Assembly: GCA_049999725.1 (NCBI GenBank)
Contig: JBNGIS010032986.1
Coordinates: forward strand, 1-41,203
DNA length: 41,203 bases
DNA from: Haplomitrium mnioides
Taxonomy: Eukaryota; Marchantiophyta; Haplomitriopsida; Calobryales
Direction: 5' to 3'
The notes beneath the pieces were generated by a model, which was not told where the DNA came from, did no database searches, and saw only the letters and a program-made list of their open reading frames with translations. The translations under genes and the position numbers were made by a program. Below are positions 1 through 12,100 of this stretch, in pieces (the first letter of the stretch is position 1; each line of letters starts with the position of its first letter).

Positions 1-455
1 AAACATCCAAGAGCATAACTCCCAGAGAGGTCTGCTGAAAAGTTAGTCATTGGGGCCTTCTGCACCCTGAACATAGCACATGAAGCGCATCACTGGTGAC
101 TACTTGGATGCAGAACATCCACTAAAGTCACTGAATATATTAGTTATGAAGTTGTGGAGAGCAAAACTAACCACAACAACAATTAAATGGAAGCTGCAAT
201 AGTCTAGGAAAAACCTGCACATATCACAACTGTGCACGCATAGAGTGCAGCCTTGACTCTGTGGTGTCAGACACAAAGTTTCAGACTATTCAGCCTCGTC
301 ATGTGTAGCAGTGACAAGCTGCCACAACTTCCTGCTGGTTTCGTCAGTTCCCGACAGCAGGTCCTGATCAATCGTCGTACTGAGTTTCTGCCACTTTCCG
401 AAAATAACGGGAAAACTCAGTCATGATGATGCCTAGCACTCCACCAATTTCATAT
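1..455. repeat. Dispersed repeat family, copy A
   Basis: This stretch recurs as copies B (15172-15500) and C (15580-15960), and in more diverged form as D (18985-19535) and E (6546-7020). Shared landmarks are a block reading 'ggaagctgcaatagtctagg' near 190, 'acaagctgccacaacttcct' near 315, and a tail 'tttctgccactttccg' near 387 followed by 'taacgggaaaactcagtcat'. There is no coding potential I can support. Homology to copy B stops near 455, where copia pol sequence begins, so this is either the flank of the copia remnant or part of a composite element. Family identity is unknown. Confidence 0.75.
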
Positions 456-3330
456 GTCTATTTTATACCCGGTTTCATGAAAAATCTTTTCTCCAACAGA
501 CAATATGCTCAGAAGGGAGTATCTTTATTTCTTCAAGATCATAAATGCACTCTGTGTAACCTTCATTGTCTCTCTTGAGAGTTTGCTTTCTTGAGCGTAA
601 GGTGTATAAAGTGGGAACTACTGTAACACCCCCCTCTGTGGTATCTGTTACTTCCATTGTCAAAAGTTCTATGCAGGAATTGTCTGAATTATCTAAACTT
701 TGGCATGCACGCTTGAGGCACATCGGTTATAAATGCCTCATACAGTCTCAGAAGCATCATGTGGTGAAAGGCTTAAGTTCAGAGAAACTTGTTCACCCAC
801 ATGCTTGTATTGCTTGTATTCATGGTAAGCAAGTCACAATAGCTTTTCCCACATATGGAGGAACCAGAGCCCACAAAATTCTGGCACTAGTTCACAATGA
901 CCTTTGTGGTCCATTCTATCCTGCCACCTACTCAGGATATCAATATTTCATGACCTTGACTGATGATTACAATTGTTACACTATAGTTTATCTCCTTACA
1001 CAGAAATCTGAGTGTTTTGATTTTTTACAATTCAAACAAGATGCTGAATTGTCCACTGGCTATAAAATCCAGACACTACAATGTGATAATGGAGGTGAAT
1101 ATAAGTAATGTTTTTAATCAATTGTGTAAACATCATGGTATTCAGAGACAGTTCATAGTTCCTGACAACCGCCAGCAGAATGATGTCTTTGAAAGGGACT
1201 GCACATTGGTTGAAGCAGTCAGATCCATGATTCACTTTGCTAATCTTCCTAAATATTATTGGGGAAAGGCTCTCTTTGCAGCCAATTATGCCCAAAATAG
1301 ATGTCCCACCAAAGCACTCCCTCCTCATAAGACTCCTTATGAAGTATGGCATGGTGTCAAACCTATACTTACTTATTTTAAAGTCTTTGGTTGCACGGCC
1401 TTTGCTAGTGTTCACAAGGATCATCACACTAAACTTGATAGTAAGACACAGGAGTGCATTTTTCTGGGTTATAGCAAGCTGAGAAAAGTCTATAAACTAC
1501 AAAGAAAATCTGATAAACAAATAATAATATCCAGAGATGTTATTTTCTTTGAGCATGATTTTTCACAAGTTTTTTGCTCTCCTTCCACATTGAGTTGTTA
1601 AAATTAGGAAATCTGTTTCCCAGTGTTCCAGGGATCACTCCACACATAACTCAGCAACCAACTCAGGTCGATACAGTTCCAGCACCTACAGTGGGAGTTC
1701 CAAGTTACCCCTCTTTCACACTCACAGATAATGCTTCCTATCCAACCTGCTCCTATACTGTCTCCACCTGTTCCAGTTGTGAGTTCTAGTGTTCCTGTAC
1801 CAACACCATCTCCCCACCAACAAAGTTCTCATCAGTCTGTCCCACCAGTAAGATATGATTCACAGACTGAAGCTTCCAAACTCAAGGCAAGAAAGAAAGC
1901 TCTGGCTTTACAGGTCCCACTGATCAATGGGCCTACCTCTTATGAGGCATCCTTAGCCTGTCCTGAGTCTGAACAGGGGCAAAAGGCAATCCAGGAAGAA
2001 TCACACTCTATGCATGATAATCAAGCCTGGATTCTCACTCCTTTGCCTTCTAATCACAAAACTGTCAGTTGTAAATGGGTTTTTAAACTCAAGACTAATT
2101 TAGCTGGCTCTGTTGAGCAATATAAGTCCAGATAGGCAGCCCTATGGGATTGATTATACAGAAATATTTTCCCCTGTGGTCAGAATTCAGAGTATTAGAT
2201 TGATTTTGCTGAAGCAGCTCGCTCCAACCTTGAAGTACACCAATTCAATGTTAAAACAGCTTTCCTCAATGGTGTTTTGGAAGAAGAGGCTTATATGACA
2301 ATCCCTGAAGGCTTACAGTCCACAGATCCTACATTAGTCTGCAAACTTCAGAAGTCAAGATATGGCCTTAAGCAATCTTCCAGAACTTGGTACCATAAAA
2401 TTGATGCTGTTTTACTTGCTCTTGGTTTTCTTCACAACCCAATCCCAACATTTATTTTCTCATACGTACCTTACATGTGGACAACACAGTCCTGGCCTCC
2501 AGCAGTTTACCACTCCTTCAATGGGCCAAAGAACAACTGCAAGGCCAATTCCAATTGACTGATATGGGTCCTATCCACCACTGTCTGAGAATTCAAATTC
2601 TCAGAAACAGAGAGGAAGGCTGGATTTGCCTTTCACAGCCTCTCTACATAAGGCAAAAACTCAAAGAGTTCAAGATGGAGGACTGCAAACCAGTATCTAC
2701 CCCTATTGAACCAGGCAGTAAGCTCTCGTCCCACTTTCTCCCTCACTCCAGATAAGCTGCAGCAGATGGCCAATGTCCTCTATCAGAGTGCAGTGGGTTC
2801 ACTCATGTGGGTCATGGTCTGTACAGGGCCTGATCTGTCTTATGCAGTCAGTTCAGTGGCCCAGCATATGGCTAACCCTGGTCCAGAATATTGGCACACA
2901 GTTAAGCGCATTTTTGTTACCTGTATACAAGGCACACTCCATGTTTACTGACATTACTTTCATACTCTTTCCATTACAAGGCTCTCTGGTTATACTGATG
3001 CTGACTGGGGTGGTGATATGGATTCCAGAAAGTCAACCTCTAAAGGGTTATTGTTTTTTGTATGCATGAGTTGGACTTCCAAGAAGCAGACCTCCGTGGC
3101 CTTATCCAGCACTGAGCCAGAATATATGGCTCTTACCAAGGCATCTACAGAGGCTCTATGGTTGAGGAAGCTCATAACTGGACTTGACCTACTCCAACGA
3201 GCTCCTACCCGCCTCTACTGTGACAATCAGAGTGCAATTGCCCTCTGACATCTACCAAGTTTCATGAGAGGACCACAGATTACGAGTATACACTATTATC
3301 TACTTAAGCCTGGTGTGGCATGCAATATAT
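455..3330 (+). pseudogene. Decayed Ty1/copia pol polyprotein
   Basis: The remains of a copia-type pol read left to right in the copia order protease end, integrase, RT, RNase H. Near 455-560 there is a fragment of the region following the protease. The GAG-pre-integrase motif LWHARLRHIGY lies near 700 with a CIACIHGK zinc-site remnant. The integrase core DLCGPF, then DNGGEY near 1085, follows, and its downstream part continues in another frame to about 1600. The RT fragments include IDYTEIFSPVVR near 2150 and KSRYGLKQSSRTWY near 2355. RNase H is at about 3018-3248 (MDSRKSTSKGLLFF, then CDNQSAIA). The frame changes near 1105, 2130, 2295 and 2480, and stop codons interrupt it. The RT catalytic YVDD has become HVDN near 2474. 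No gag and no flanking LTR pair is visible, so it is an old, dead fragment. Confidence 0.9.
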
Positions 3331-4263
3331 AATTGAGTGCATGAAGTAAAATCGATTTTTGATACAACTTCAGTTCAACATTCTATAGCACTTCAAATTC
3401 TGAATGATTTACACGGAATTCAACAACGTCCACAAAGCATTTTTATTGCAGTCATGTAAACCGAACTCGTGTTATACTTGGCATAAAAGTTTCTCAATGC
3501 ACGTATCACAAAACCCTCTAAAGATTAGATGCCTCAAATGGTCTTATATTTCCTCATGTTTTTAAAGTTGCCATATTCTTCGTAGAGTTCCAATATTATA
3601 GATAATTGCACTATCTTGTGTATTATTAGAGGGCTAAACAATAAGGAGAGACAAAACTATCAGATATAAGTAGATTTTTACAAGACATTATTCTAGAATT
3701 GATCTTACTCTTTAGCAAAGTGAACTGCCTACATGGAAAAAAAAAAACCTCACAAGGTATAATTGTAATCCCCCACCAAGTGTCCTAAAACCTTGGTTGA
3801 AACAAGGTTTTGAATTATCCTTCAATGGGGTGATTACAGTGTGAGTCAACAAAGTTTCTACCATCAAGAATCATCAAAGCAAACTAATACTAGATTGGAC
3901 TGATTACAGATGTGCCCTCAACTGAACTGTTGGCAACACGGTGGATGGGGATAGAAGTCAAACAACACGGTTTGTGTGCTCACATTTTATCAATGAAAAG
4001 ACTTTTCACTGTGCTTTCAATTTGCTCAACTTGGGTTCCATATGCTGACCTCTGAGACATGGTGGCTCAAGGGAAGCGTCCAAATCAGCACACTTCCCCG
4101 GTGAATATAGGCAAGAGTGCAGGACACGACTTGAACAGGTTCCAAAGGTACAGGAAATTTCAAACGTGCTTGCGCAAGCTCTAGACTGATTGTTTCACCC
4201 ATTTATTCACCTGAAAACAATCTCAATGGATGTGCTCGTGATCTTAACGAGACGTAGGAGCTT
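3331..4263. other. Non-coding flank without recognised gene
   Basis: AT-rich sequence between the copia remnant and the CCaMK exon-1 duplicate. It contains a small foldback at 3764-3838 and an A-run near 3737. I see no ORF with family resemblance, no tRNA and no LTR. It may include the decayed 3' end of the copia element, but no matching repeat is present in the window to prove this. Confidence 0.4.
3764..3838. repeat. Short nested inverted repeat (foldback)
   Basis: An outer pair (TGTAATC at 3764-3770, GATTACA at 3832-3838, extended by C-rich and G-rich flanks) encloses a perfect 9-bp inner stem. The inner stem is AAAACCTTG at 3787-3795 and CAAGGTTTT at 3803-3811, with a 7-base loop. The size and nested arms resemble a small MITE-like foldback. 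No clear target-site duplication was found, so origin as a mobile element is a guess. Confidence 0.4.
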
Positions 4264-4760
4264 GGTGAGCACAATCCTGATTCGCGCACCTGCTGCGCCA
4301 ACTTCCGAGTCTCGCTCTTGAGAAACAATGCGATAAAAAAGTTCACCTCCTGAACAAGCTCCAACACCAAGTGAACCCGTCGGATCATCAAACACGTCCA
4401 GTAGATGAAGTACGTTCGGATGAGGTGACACTAACTCTACAGTTTTACGCATGACGACAATTTCATTAGCGACAAGCGCCTCCGAAATCGACAGCTCCTG
4501 TGGGGGAGGAGATGAGGCAACGCCCTTCCTTGTAGCTCCTGGCTTGGTCTATTGTAACGCATATTGCGTGTACCCAAATCCCTGTTTCCTCAAAATTTTG
4601 ATGGCAACCTCACTATCGTCGTCTAGATTGAAACAGCCTAGGTTTCTTCGCCACAGAGAATCCTCCGCTTCCCAACATCTGCTCAATCCTGTAATGCTCC
4701 TGCAGAGTTGGAAATGGCGATGGCCTCCTATCTGAACTTACCGTCGCACAATTCAGAGAG
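4264..4760 (-). pseudogene. Broken duplicate of CCaMK exon 1
   Basis: On the minus strand this matches most of exon 1 of the intact CCaMK gene (about 22560-23025). Long stretches are near-identical, including the segments encoding SPHPNV, SGGELF and SQER. It starts at the position equivalent to the CCaMK start and ends before the catalytic HRDLKPEN motif. It is disabled: the position of the start ATG reads ACG (plus-strand 'cttaccgtcgc' replaces 'actcaccatcgc'), there are single-base deletions near 4358 and 4375, and there is an insertion near 4645. The aligned part lies within one exon, so it does not show whether the copy arose by DNA duplication or through RNA. It sits about 1 kb beyond the stop codon of the intact gene in the same orientation, which favours local DNA duplication. 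Confidence 0.9.
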
Positions 4761-5749
4761 AACACCTCACTTCATCTCTCGTTCATCATTTTCACTCCCG
4801 ATTCTTCCCTTGTGCCTCATTTCTCCACCTGCTCCTCCCCCTGCATAACAACGTCACAGATTCTCCTCCTCATCGCTCGCAAAATGCTGGTCCCTCTCCT
4901 AGAAAACCCGAATTCGCTACTAAACTACACAAACCAAATGCACTGGCCGACCAACCCACTTGACTTTTTGTCAAGGATGCATCTTCGAGCACTTCTACAG
5001 TTGTTTGTGGATGGGGTCGATGTGAATCTTTTCTTTTCTTTACTTTGCTTTTCTGCTGATGCAGAAGAGTGTACGAGGAGATACTTCCAATAGAGTTTCC
5101 AGAAAATACTTTCCTTTGAAGATCTTTATTATAGTTTTTCCCACACCTGCTCTACACGAGTGACTCATATCTACCGACTCCAAGCCATACAAAGATACCA
5201 ATCTATCTACTGCGTAGAGTCCAAACATCTTTAGAGATTTGAAAAGATTAAGATCAAAATTTGGAAAGGCTAAATACTATGTTACAAATGAGTCGATGAT
5301 GGACTGAACAAATTGTCTCACTCCTGCCAAAATGCAACCAATAGCGTCTAAACAGACTTGACTTTTTTCCACATTCTATGTTTAGCTCAAAAATGGACTG
5401 TGCCTTGTTTCACGCATGATGAATCGTTGAGCCTCCTCTAAATGTTCCTCATTTGGTCCTTAGACGCATTATTGAATGGCTGCAGAGATCTCTTGAGCTC
5501 TATGAATGCATTAGCCAACACTTCCCTATGGCTATCAGAAGTCTTCTACAAAGCCCTCTGTAGCACAGTGGGTACCAAAGTAATTACCAGCCCTTGAATG
5601 CAACATTGGCAATAGCTGGAGCTAAGCTGCCTCACTTCACCTCACCTGTGGTAACATTATTACAAAGCTATTCTCCAAGACATTTGCCACTGTAGCTCTA
5701 AAAGAAGCACCAAGCTAGCAATACAGGGATCAGTAACAGAATACACCTG
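4761..5749. other. CCaMK 3' flank and probable 3' UTR
   Basis: Sequence between the exon-1 duplicate and the CCaMK stop codon. The part nearest 5749 should be the CCaMK 3' UTR. The only minus-strand AATAAA-like hexamer I noticed (plus-strand TTTATT) is near 5124, more than 600 bases past the stop, so the poly(A) site is not resolved. No other gene is recognised. Confidence 0.4.
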
Positions 5750-6125
5750 CTAAACAGGAGATCGACTAAGTGGGAAGAGCACAGCTTCTCTTAGAAAATT
5801 ATCTACTTGTATTGCAGCCTTAAACTCCTCGAAGCTTATTCTCCCATCATTATTGGCATCCATGTGATCAAACATTTCATCCAACTTTCCAGGTTCTGTC
5901 ACATCTGCTGGCAGATACTCTTCAGGCAATGCCTGCACATCAAATTATGGAGATATGTCAGTCAGCTATCTCTACATTGTGTGAAGAAACAAAATCCACT
6001 ACTAGTAGTACAGAATTAGATACAGTGAGCCAAGAACTTTCTTTCCAGGCATGGTGAATTTTTACCCTAAGCATTGAGGCCAATTCATCACGAGAGATGT
6101 ATCCAGAGCCATCTGTATCATATAG
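5750..6125 (-). CDS. CCaMK: CCaMK exons 6-7: EF-hands 2 and 3
   Basis: Exon 6 (6066-6125, 60 nt) is almost exactly one EF-hand: LYDTDGSGYISRDELASMLR, loop D452-E463. Exon 7 (5750-5932) encodes ALPEEYLPADVTEPGKLDE, the third EF-hand loop DANNDGRISFEE, and the C terminus up to a TAG. They are separated by a 133-bp intron. The acceptor of exon 6 (..gtgcag) is 13.5 kb from the exon 5 donor. The join is supported by the conserved residue order and by phase 0 on both sides, not by transcript data. Confidence 0.93.
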
Positions 6126-9100
6126 CTGCACAGGCAAATACTCAACAGTAAAAATCATCAATTGTAGATTTAAATTTGTTGTCAGAAGAAGCCTAGAAGA
6201 AAAAGAAAACTGTCACTGGCGCAAAGACTTTTACAATGTGAGCTGGGCAGCCTTGACCTTGGGTCTTACAGCTTGAAGCATATGTTTTGGACAACGTAGG
6301 AAACCAATATCTTTACAAGTATTGAGTAGAATAGAATTTTGTTTGAAGTCCAAGACCAGCCCAAAGGCCATGGGGACTGAAAATCCAACACGCACTGAGG
6401 TGCAACCAAAAGAAGTCAAAACGAAAAAGCAGTACAATAAAGTAAATCTAAGTGGTGAGCCCTAGCTCACTGTTAAATAATTGCACTCTCAAAGTCAAAA
6501 ACTAGTCTCTACTTGCGATTTCTGGTAAAGATCATTTCTTGTCATCCCGTCTATATGTAAGAGAACTCCATACTTACAAACTCAGGTCGCTAATAATCAA
6601 GATGCTCTGTACTGAAGATTGAAAAGACTTACAACCCACCCCCCAAAAAAAACTCACTAGAAGAGCGGTACGGTGATGCACAGTGCAGTCAAGCACTTGC
6701 CATAGAGCTCTAAACAACAACACCAAGGGTACTACTAACAGCATACTACTTACCAGAATTTGTCAGCTGGGAACTGTGGATACAAGTTTGTCAGAGGCAA
6801 AACTAACGTTCTAAGTTTCTGTCATTTTTCAGAAGTGGTGGGAAAATTTAGGCATTATGTTGGCTAACACGGCCTTCCAAACCTACTCTAAACAAAATTT
6901 AAAATACAAAACAATAATAAAGAAAAATCCTAAGAGGAAGGCAACAGGAATGAGAAGCAGCAGACGAAAGAGAAAAAATGGGAGAGGAGGAAATGTTAGT
7001 TGGTAGAAAATTGGAAAAGTAGAACTGGGCTTAACAGAAGGTCCCTGTGACCTAACAAATCTTCTGCCGTATCATCTGGAAAATGCCAATAGCTGATAAT
7101 CCATACAGGAATTTCACTATAGTGAGGATACCCTAGTTCTCTACATAACCTTGTGTACTAGATAACCTTTATCCTTAAAAAGGAGAATGAGCCCCACCAT
7201 TTGAGATACAAAAAACTCTTTAGACCTACAAAGACGAATAAGTCTGAAGAATTGGCTGTTGACTACTCCAAATTTAGCTGTATCTGAAATATTTGATAGA
7301 ATATAAGGCATTCTGATCATCTGAATGCCTACATACTCTGGTTGGTTACACTTATCGAAAATATTGGCTTCTAAGCCTTGCTCAGATTCTGTAATAGCTA
7401 GATCTAAAAAGTTGCAAGAGAAGCCATTAGAGGTAAAAATTAACTCACATGACTTTCTAGAATAGATGCCTCCTCCTATGGTATGATCATCCAAGTACAT
7501 GAAATCCAAAAAGTTCTCTAAAATCAGGGACAAACAGATCATCAACAAACCTTCTAACAAGCCAAAGATTCTGAAAGAAGACAGGACACACGTGAGATCT
7601 GATGTGACTCTTGAGGAAATCCAACTGGTAGGTGAACAATAAGAAATTAGCAAGTAAACTACACAGTTAGTGTCCATATGTATCCCAACGGATTGTCTAA
7701 AGATAGAGTGACAAAAATCAGAATCAGATTTATTTAAAGTCCCAAGCCAGCAATAGGGCCATAGAAACTGAAGTACAAGCCCCACCAGGGTGCAAGGCAA
7801 AGTTAACTGAGGTCCAAGTGCCTGCTAATGCCGTTGGCAGTAAATCCAAGGCTTAACTGAGTCAGCTTAACAAGCAGATCAAATGTCCATTACAACAGCA
7901 AAACACTAATATGACTAATGCCACTAGACTAGCTATCCTCATATTCCCAGCTGTCCACATACGTATGTAGCCTGTAGCACATATTGCACGAGTGTCATAT
8001 TCTGTAGTGACTCAACCCGGGTGGGGATGAAGAATTTGCTCCTTCCCTCCTCTGATCACTACAAATTTCCCATCAGCCCATGCTTTTTTCATCTCTGCAA
8101 GCTCTGTAGGAAGAGCTTTCCTTTGCTCAGGAGTAAGGTCCTCATAGATCCTAAAAGGTTGGCCCTTTCAGGGTTTTTTCAACCGTCAGAATGGCCATTC
8201 CGTCTTGGGAGTTCCAAAAATGGAGCAGAATTGGTCGATCCTTGCTGAAGGGTCTCCCAATCCTCTTGCATGTCAGGTTTATGCTCCTGCATGTCAGGTT
8301 TATGCTCCTGCGATCTGGTACCAGTACCCAGTATTTGTTGCTGTATGCCCAGTGTCTGAATGTTTTTTTGAGATTCCATGGATGATGGGGTTTAGCCCTC
8401 GTCCCTGCTTCTCCCATTTTTCCTTCAAAGGACTCTTTCACAATGCTAGCCCAACACACTTGGGGTTCTCCATTTCTTGTAAGGTCTTGTGTATGGAGTC
8501 TGCGTTTTCCATGGAGGCTTCCTCCAGCAGATTCACTCCTGCAGTGATCATCAGCACCCGTCGTCCAGGCTAGCCTTGTTTTCGTCCAGAAGTGAGACAA
8601 GCTTCCTCAGATGGTTGCCACCCTGGATCATCATATCCCAGAGCTGGCTCCACGCAGCAGTCGCTGGTACTCTCCCCTCTTCCAATGAATGGATTCAAAA
8701 GACTTAAGAATTAAAGGAGAAGATTTTAACCTACTAAGTCTATATTGGTAAGTAGAGGAGAAAGATCAAAAGACTTAAGAATTAAAGGAGAAGATTTTAA
8801 CCTGCTAAGTCTATATTGGTAAGTAGAGGAGAAACATCAAAAGACTTAAGAATTAAAGGAGAAGATTTTAACCGAACAGAAAGATCAAAAGACTGAAAAA
8901 TTAAAGGAGAAGGTTTTATCAGGCTAAGTCTACATTGCTTTGGAAGAGTAGAAGGGTGAAAAGACTGAAAATTTAAAAGAAAAGATTTTAACTGCTAAGT
9001 CTATATTGGTAAGAAGAGTAGAAAGTTCAAAAGACTGAAGAATTACACGAGAAGATTTTAACCTGCTAAATCTACATTGGTAAGTAGAGGAGAAAGATCA

Positions 9101-12100
9101 AAAGACTTAAGAATTAAAGAAGAAGATTTTAATTGAATAGAAAGATCAAAAGACTGAAAAATTAAAGGAGAAGATTTTGATTTTAACCGAATAGAAAGAT
9201 CAAAGACTGACAAATTAAAGGAGAAGATTTTATCAGGCTAAGTCTGCTGTTTTAGAAGAGGGTGAAAAGACTGAAAATTTAAAAGAAAACACTTTAACTG
9301 CTAAGTCTATATTGGTAAGAAGGGTAGAAAGGTCAAAAGACTGAACAATTACATGAGAAGATTTTATCCTGCTTAGTCTATATTGGTAAGTAGAGGAGAA
9401 AGATCAAAAGACTTCAGAATTAAAGGAAAAGATTTTAACCGAATAGCAAGATCAAAAGAATGAAAATTAAAGGAGAAGATTTTATCACGCTAAGTCTATA
9501 TTGTTTTAGAAGAGTAGAAAGGTGAAAAGACTGAAAATTTAAAAGAAAAGATTTTAACTGCTAAGACTATATTGGTAAGAAGGGTAGAAAAGTCAACAGA
9601 CTGAAGAATAACCCGAGAAGATTTTAACCTGCTAAGTCTATATTGGTAAGTAGAGACGAAAGATCAAAAGATTTCAGAATTAAAGGAGAAGACTTTAACC
9701 GAATAAAAAGATCAATCAAAAGACTGAAAAATTAAAGGAGAAGATTTTATCAGGCTAAGTCTACATTGTTTCAGAAGAGTAGAAAGGTGCAAAGACTGAA
9801 AGTTTAAAAGAAAAGATTTTAACTGCTAAGTCTATATTGGTAAGAAGGGTAGAAACATCAAAACACTGAAGAATTACATGAGAAGATTTTAACCTGCTAA
9901 GTCTACATTGGTAAGTAGAGGATAAAGATCAAAAGACTTAAGAATTAAAGGAGAAGATTTTCACCAAATAGAAAGATCAAAAGACTGAAAAATTAAAGGA
10001 GAAGATTTTATCAGGTTAAGTCTATTGTTTTAGAAGAGTAGAAAGATGAAAAGACTGAAAATTTAAAAGAAAAGATTTTAACTGCTAAGTCTATATTGGT
10101 AAGAAGGGTAGAAAGGTCAAAAGATGAAGAATTACATGAGAATATTTCAACCTGCTAAGTCTATAATGGTAAGTAGAGGAGAAAGATCTAAAGACTTAAG
10201 AATTAAAGGAGAAGATTTTAACCTGCTAAGTTTACATTGGTAAGTAGAGGAGAAAGATCAAAAGACTTAAGAATTAAAGGAGAAAATTTTAACATGCTAA
10301 GTCTATATTGGTAAGTAGAGGAGAAAGATCCAAGACTTAAGAATAAAAGGAGAAGATTTTAACCGAACAGAAAGATCAAAAGACTGAAAAATTAAAGGAG
10401 AAGATTTTATCAGGCTAAGTCTACATTGTTTTAGAAGAGTAGAAAGGTGAAAAGACTGAAAACTTAAAAGAAAAGATTTTAACTGCCAAGTCTATGTTGT
10501 TAAGAATGGTAGAAAGGTCAAAAGACTGAAGAATTACACGAAAAGATTTTAACCTGCTAAGTCTATATTGGTAAGTAGAGGAGAAAGATCAAAAGACTTA
10601 AGAAATAAAGGAGAAGATTTTATCACGCTAAGTCTATATTGTTTTAGAAGAGTGGAAAGGTGAAAAGACTCAAAATTTAAAAGAAAAGATTTTAACTGCT
10701 TAGTCTATATTGGTAAGAAGGGTAGAAAGGTCAAAAGACTGAAGAAATACCCGAGAAAATTTTAACCTGCTAAGTCTATATTGGCAAGTAGAGGAGAAAG
10801 ATCAAAAGACTTGAGAATTATAGGATAAGATTTTATCATGCTAAGTCTATATTGTTTTAGAGGAGTAGAAAGGTGAAAAGACTGAAAATTTAAAAGAAAA
10901 AATTTTAACTGCTAAGTCTACATTGGTAAAAAGGGTAGAAGGTCAAAAGACTAAAGAATTACACAAGAGAAGACTTTAACCTGCTAAGTCTATATTGCTA
11001 AAAAAAAGAGTAGAAAGATCAAAATACTGAAAATTTGCACGAAAAGATTTTGTAGAATTTTAACATGTTAAATCTATATTTGTAAGAAGAGTACAAAGGT
11101 CAAAAGACTGAGAAATTACAAGAAAAGATTTTAATTACTAATCTTTATTGTAAGAAGGGTCAAAAGACACAAGAATTCAAGGAGAATATTTTAACCTTCT
11201 AAGTCTATATTGGTAAGAAAAGTAGCGAAGTCAAGAGACTCAAAAACTTAAAGAAATTTGTTTTTAACAATTTAGTCTATATGGGCCAGAAGGGTAGAAT
11301 GGTCCAAAGACTTGAAGAGTTAAAAGATGCTAAGTCTATATTGGTCATAAGGAGAGAAAGGTCAAAAGACTTGAAGAATTACAAGAGAAGATTTTAAAAC
11401 TGCTAAGTGTGCATTGGTAAGAAGGGTAGATTAGTTAGAGGAACTAGTGTCTGAAGTGTCCTTTGATTATAGATGTTGATAATATTTTGGATTGATGGCC
11501 TAGGGCTAGTGATCTACCTTAGGAAGACTTGTGATAGATTCTAATGGCAGGTAGCTGTTGTTGGACACCTTTGTGTCCCAACTTGGCTACCCTTGAGGAA
11601 ATGGTTTGCTTTAGTTGCAACATGGGTGGTTGTATTTGATGCGTGGAAATAGAGTTTTTACTTCCTGTCAAAAAAAAAAAAGGTAGTTCAAAAGACCGAA
11701 GAATTAAAGGACAAGATTTTAACCTTCTAAGTCTATATTGCTAAGAAGAGTAGAAAGGTCAAGAGATTCAAAAACTTAAAGAAAAGATTTTTAACAACAC
11801 AGTTTATATTGGTTAGAAGGGTAGAAAGGTCCAAAGACTTGAAGAATTAAAAGATGCTGAGTCTATATTGGTCATAAGGAGAGAAAGGTCAAAAGACTTA
11901 AGAACTAAAGGAGAAGATTTTAACCTACTAAATGTATATTGGTAAGAACGGTAGAAATGTCAAAATACCGAAGAATTAAAATAGAAGATTTTAACCTTCT
12001 AAGTCTATATTGGTAAAAAGAGTAGAATGGTCAAAAACTTTAAAAAAAGGTCAAAAACTCAAAAATTTTATTTTTCACAACATAGTCTATATTGGTCAGA

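Noticed and set aside
7141-7800. Host gene of 219 codons
   Set aside because: It carries reverse-transcriptase blocks, with the catalytic FVDD in another frame, and lies inside the CCaMK intron.
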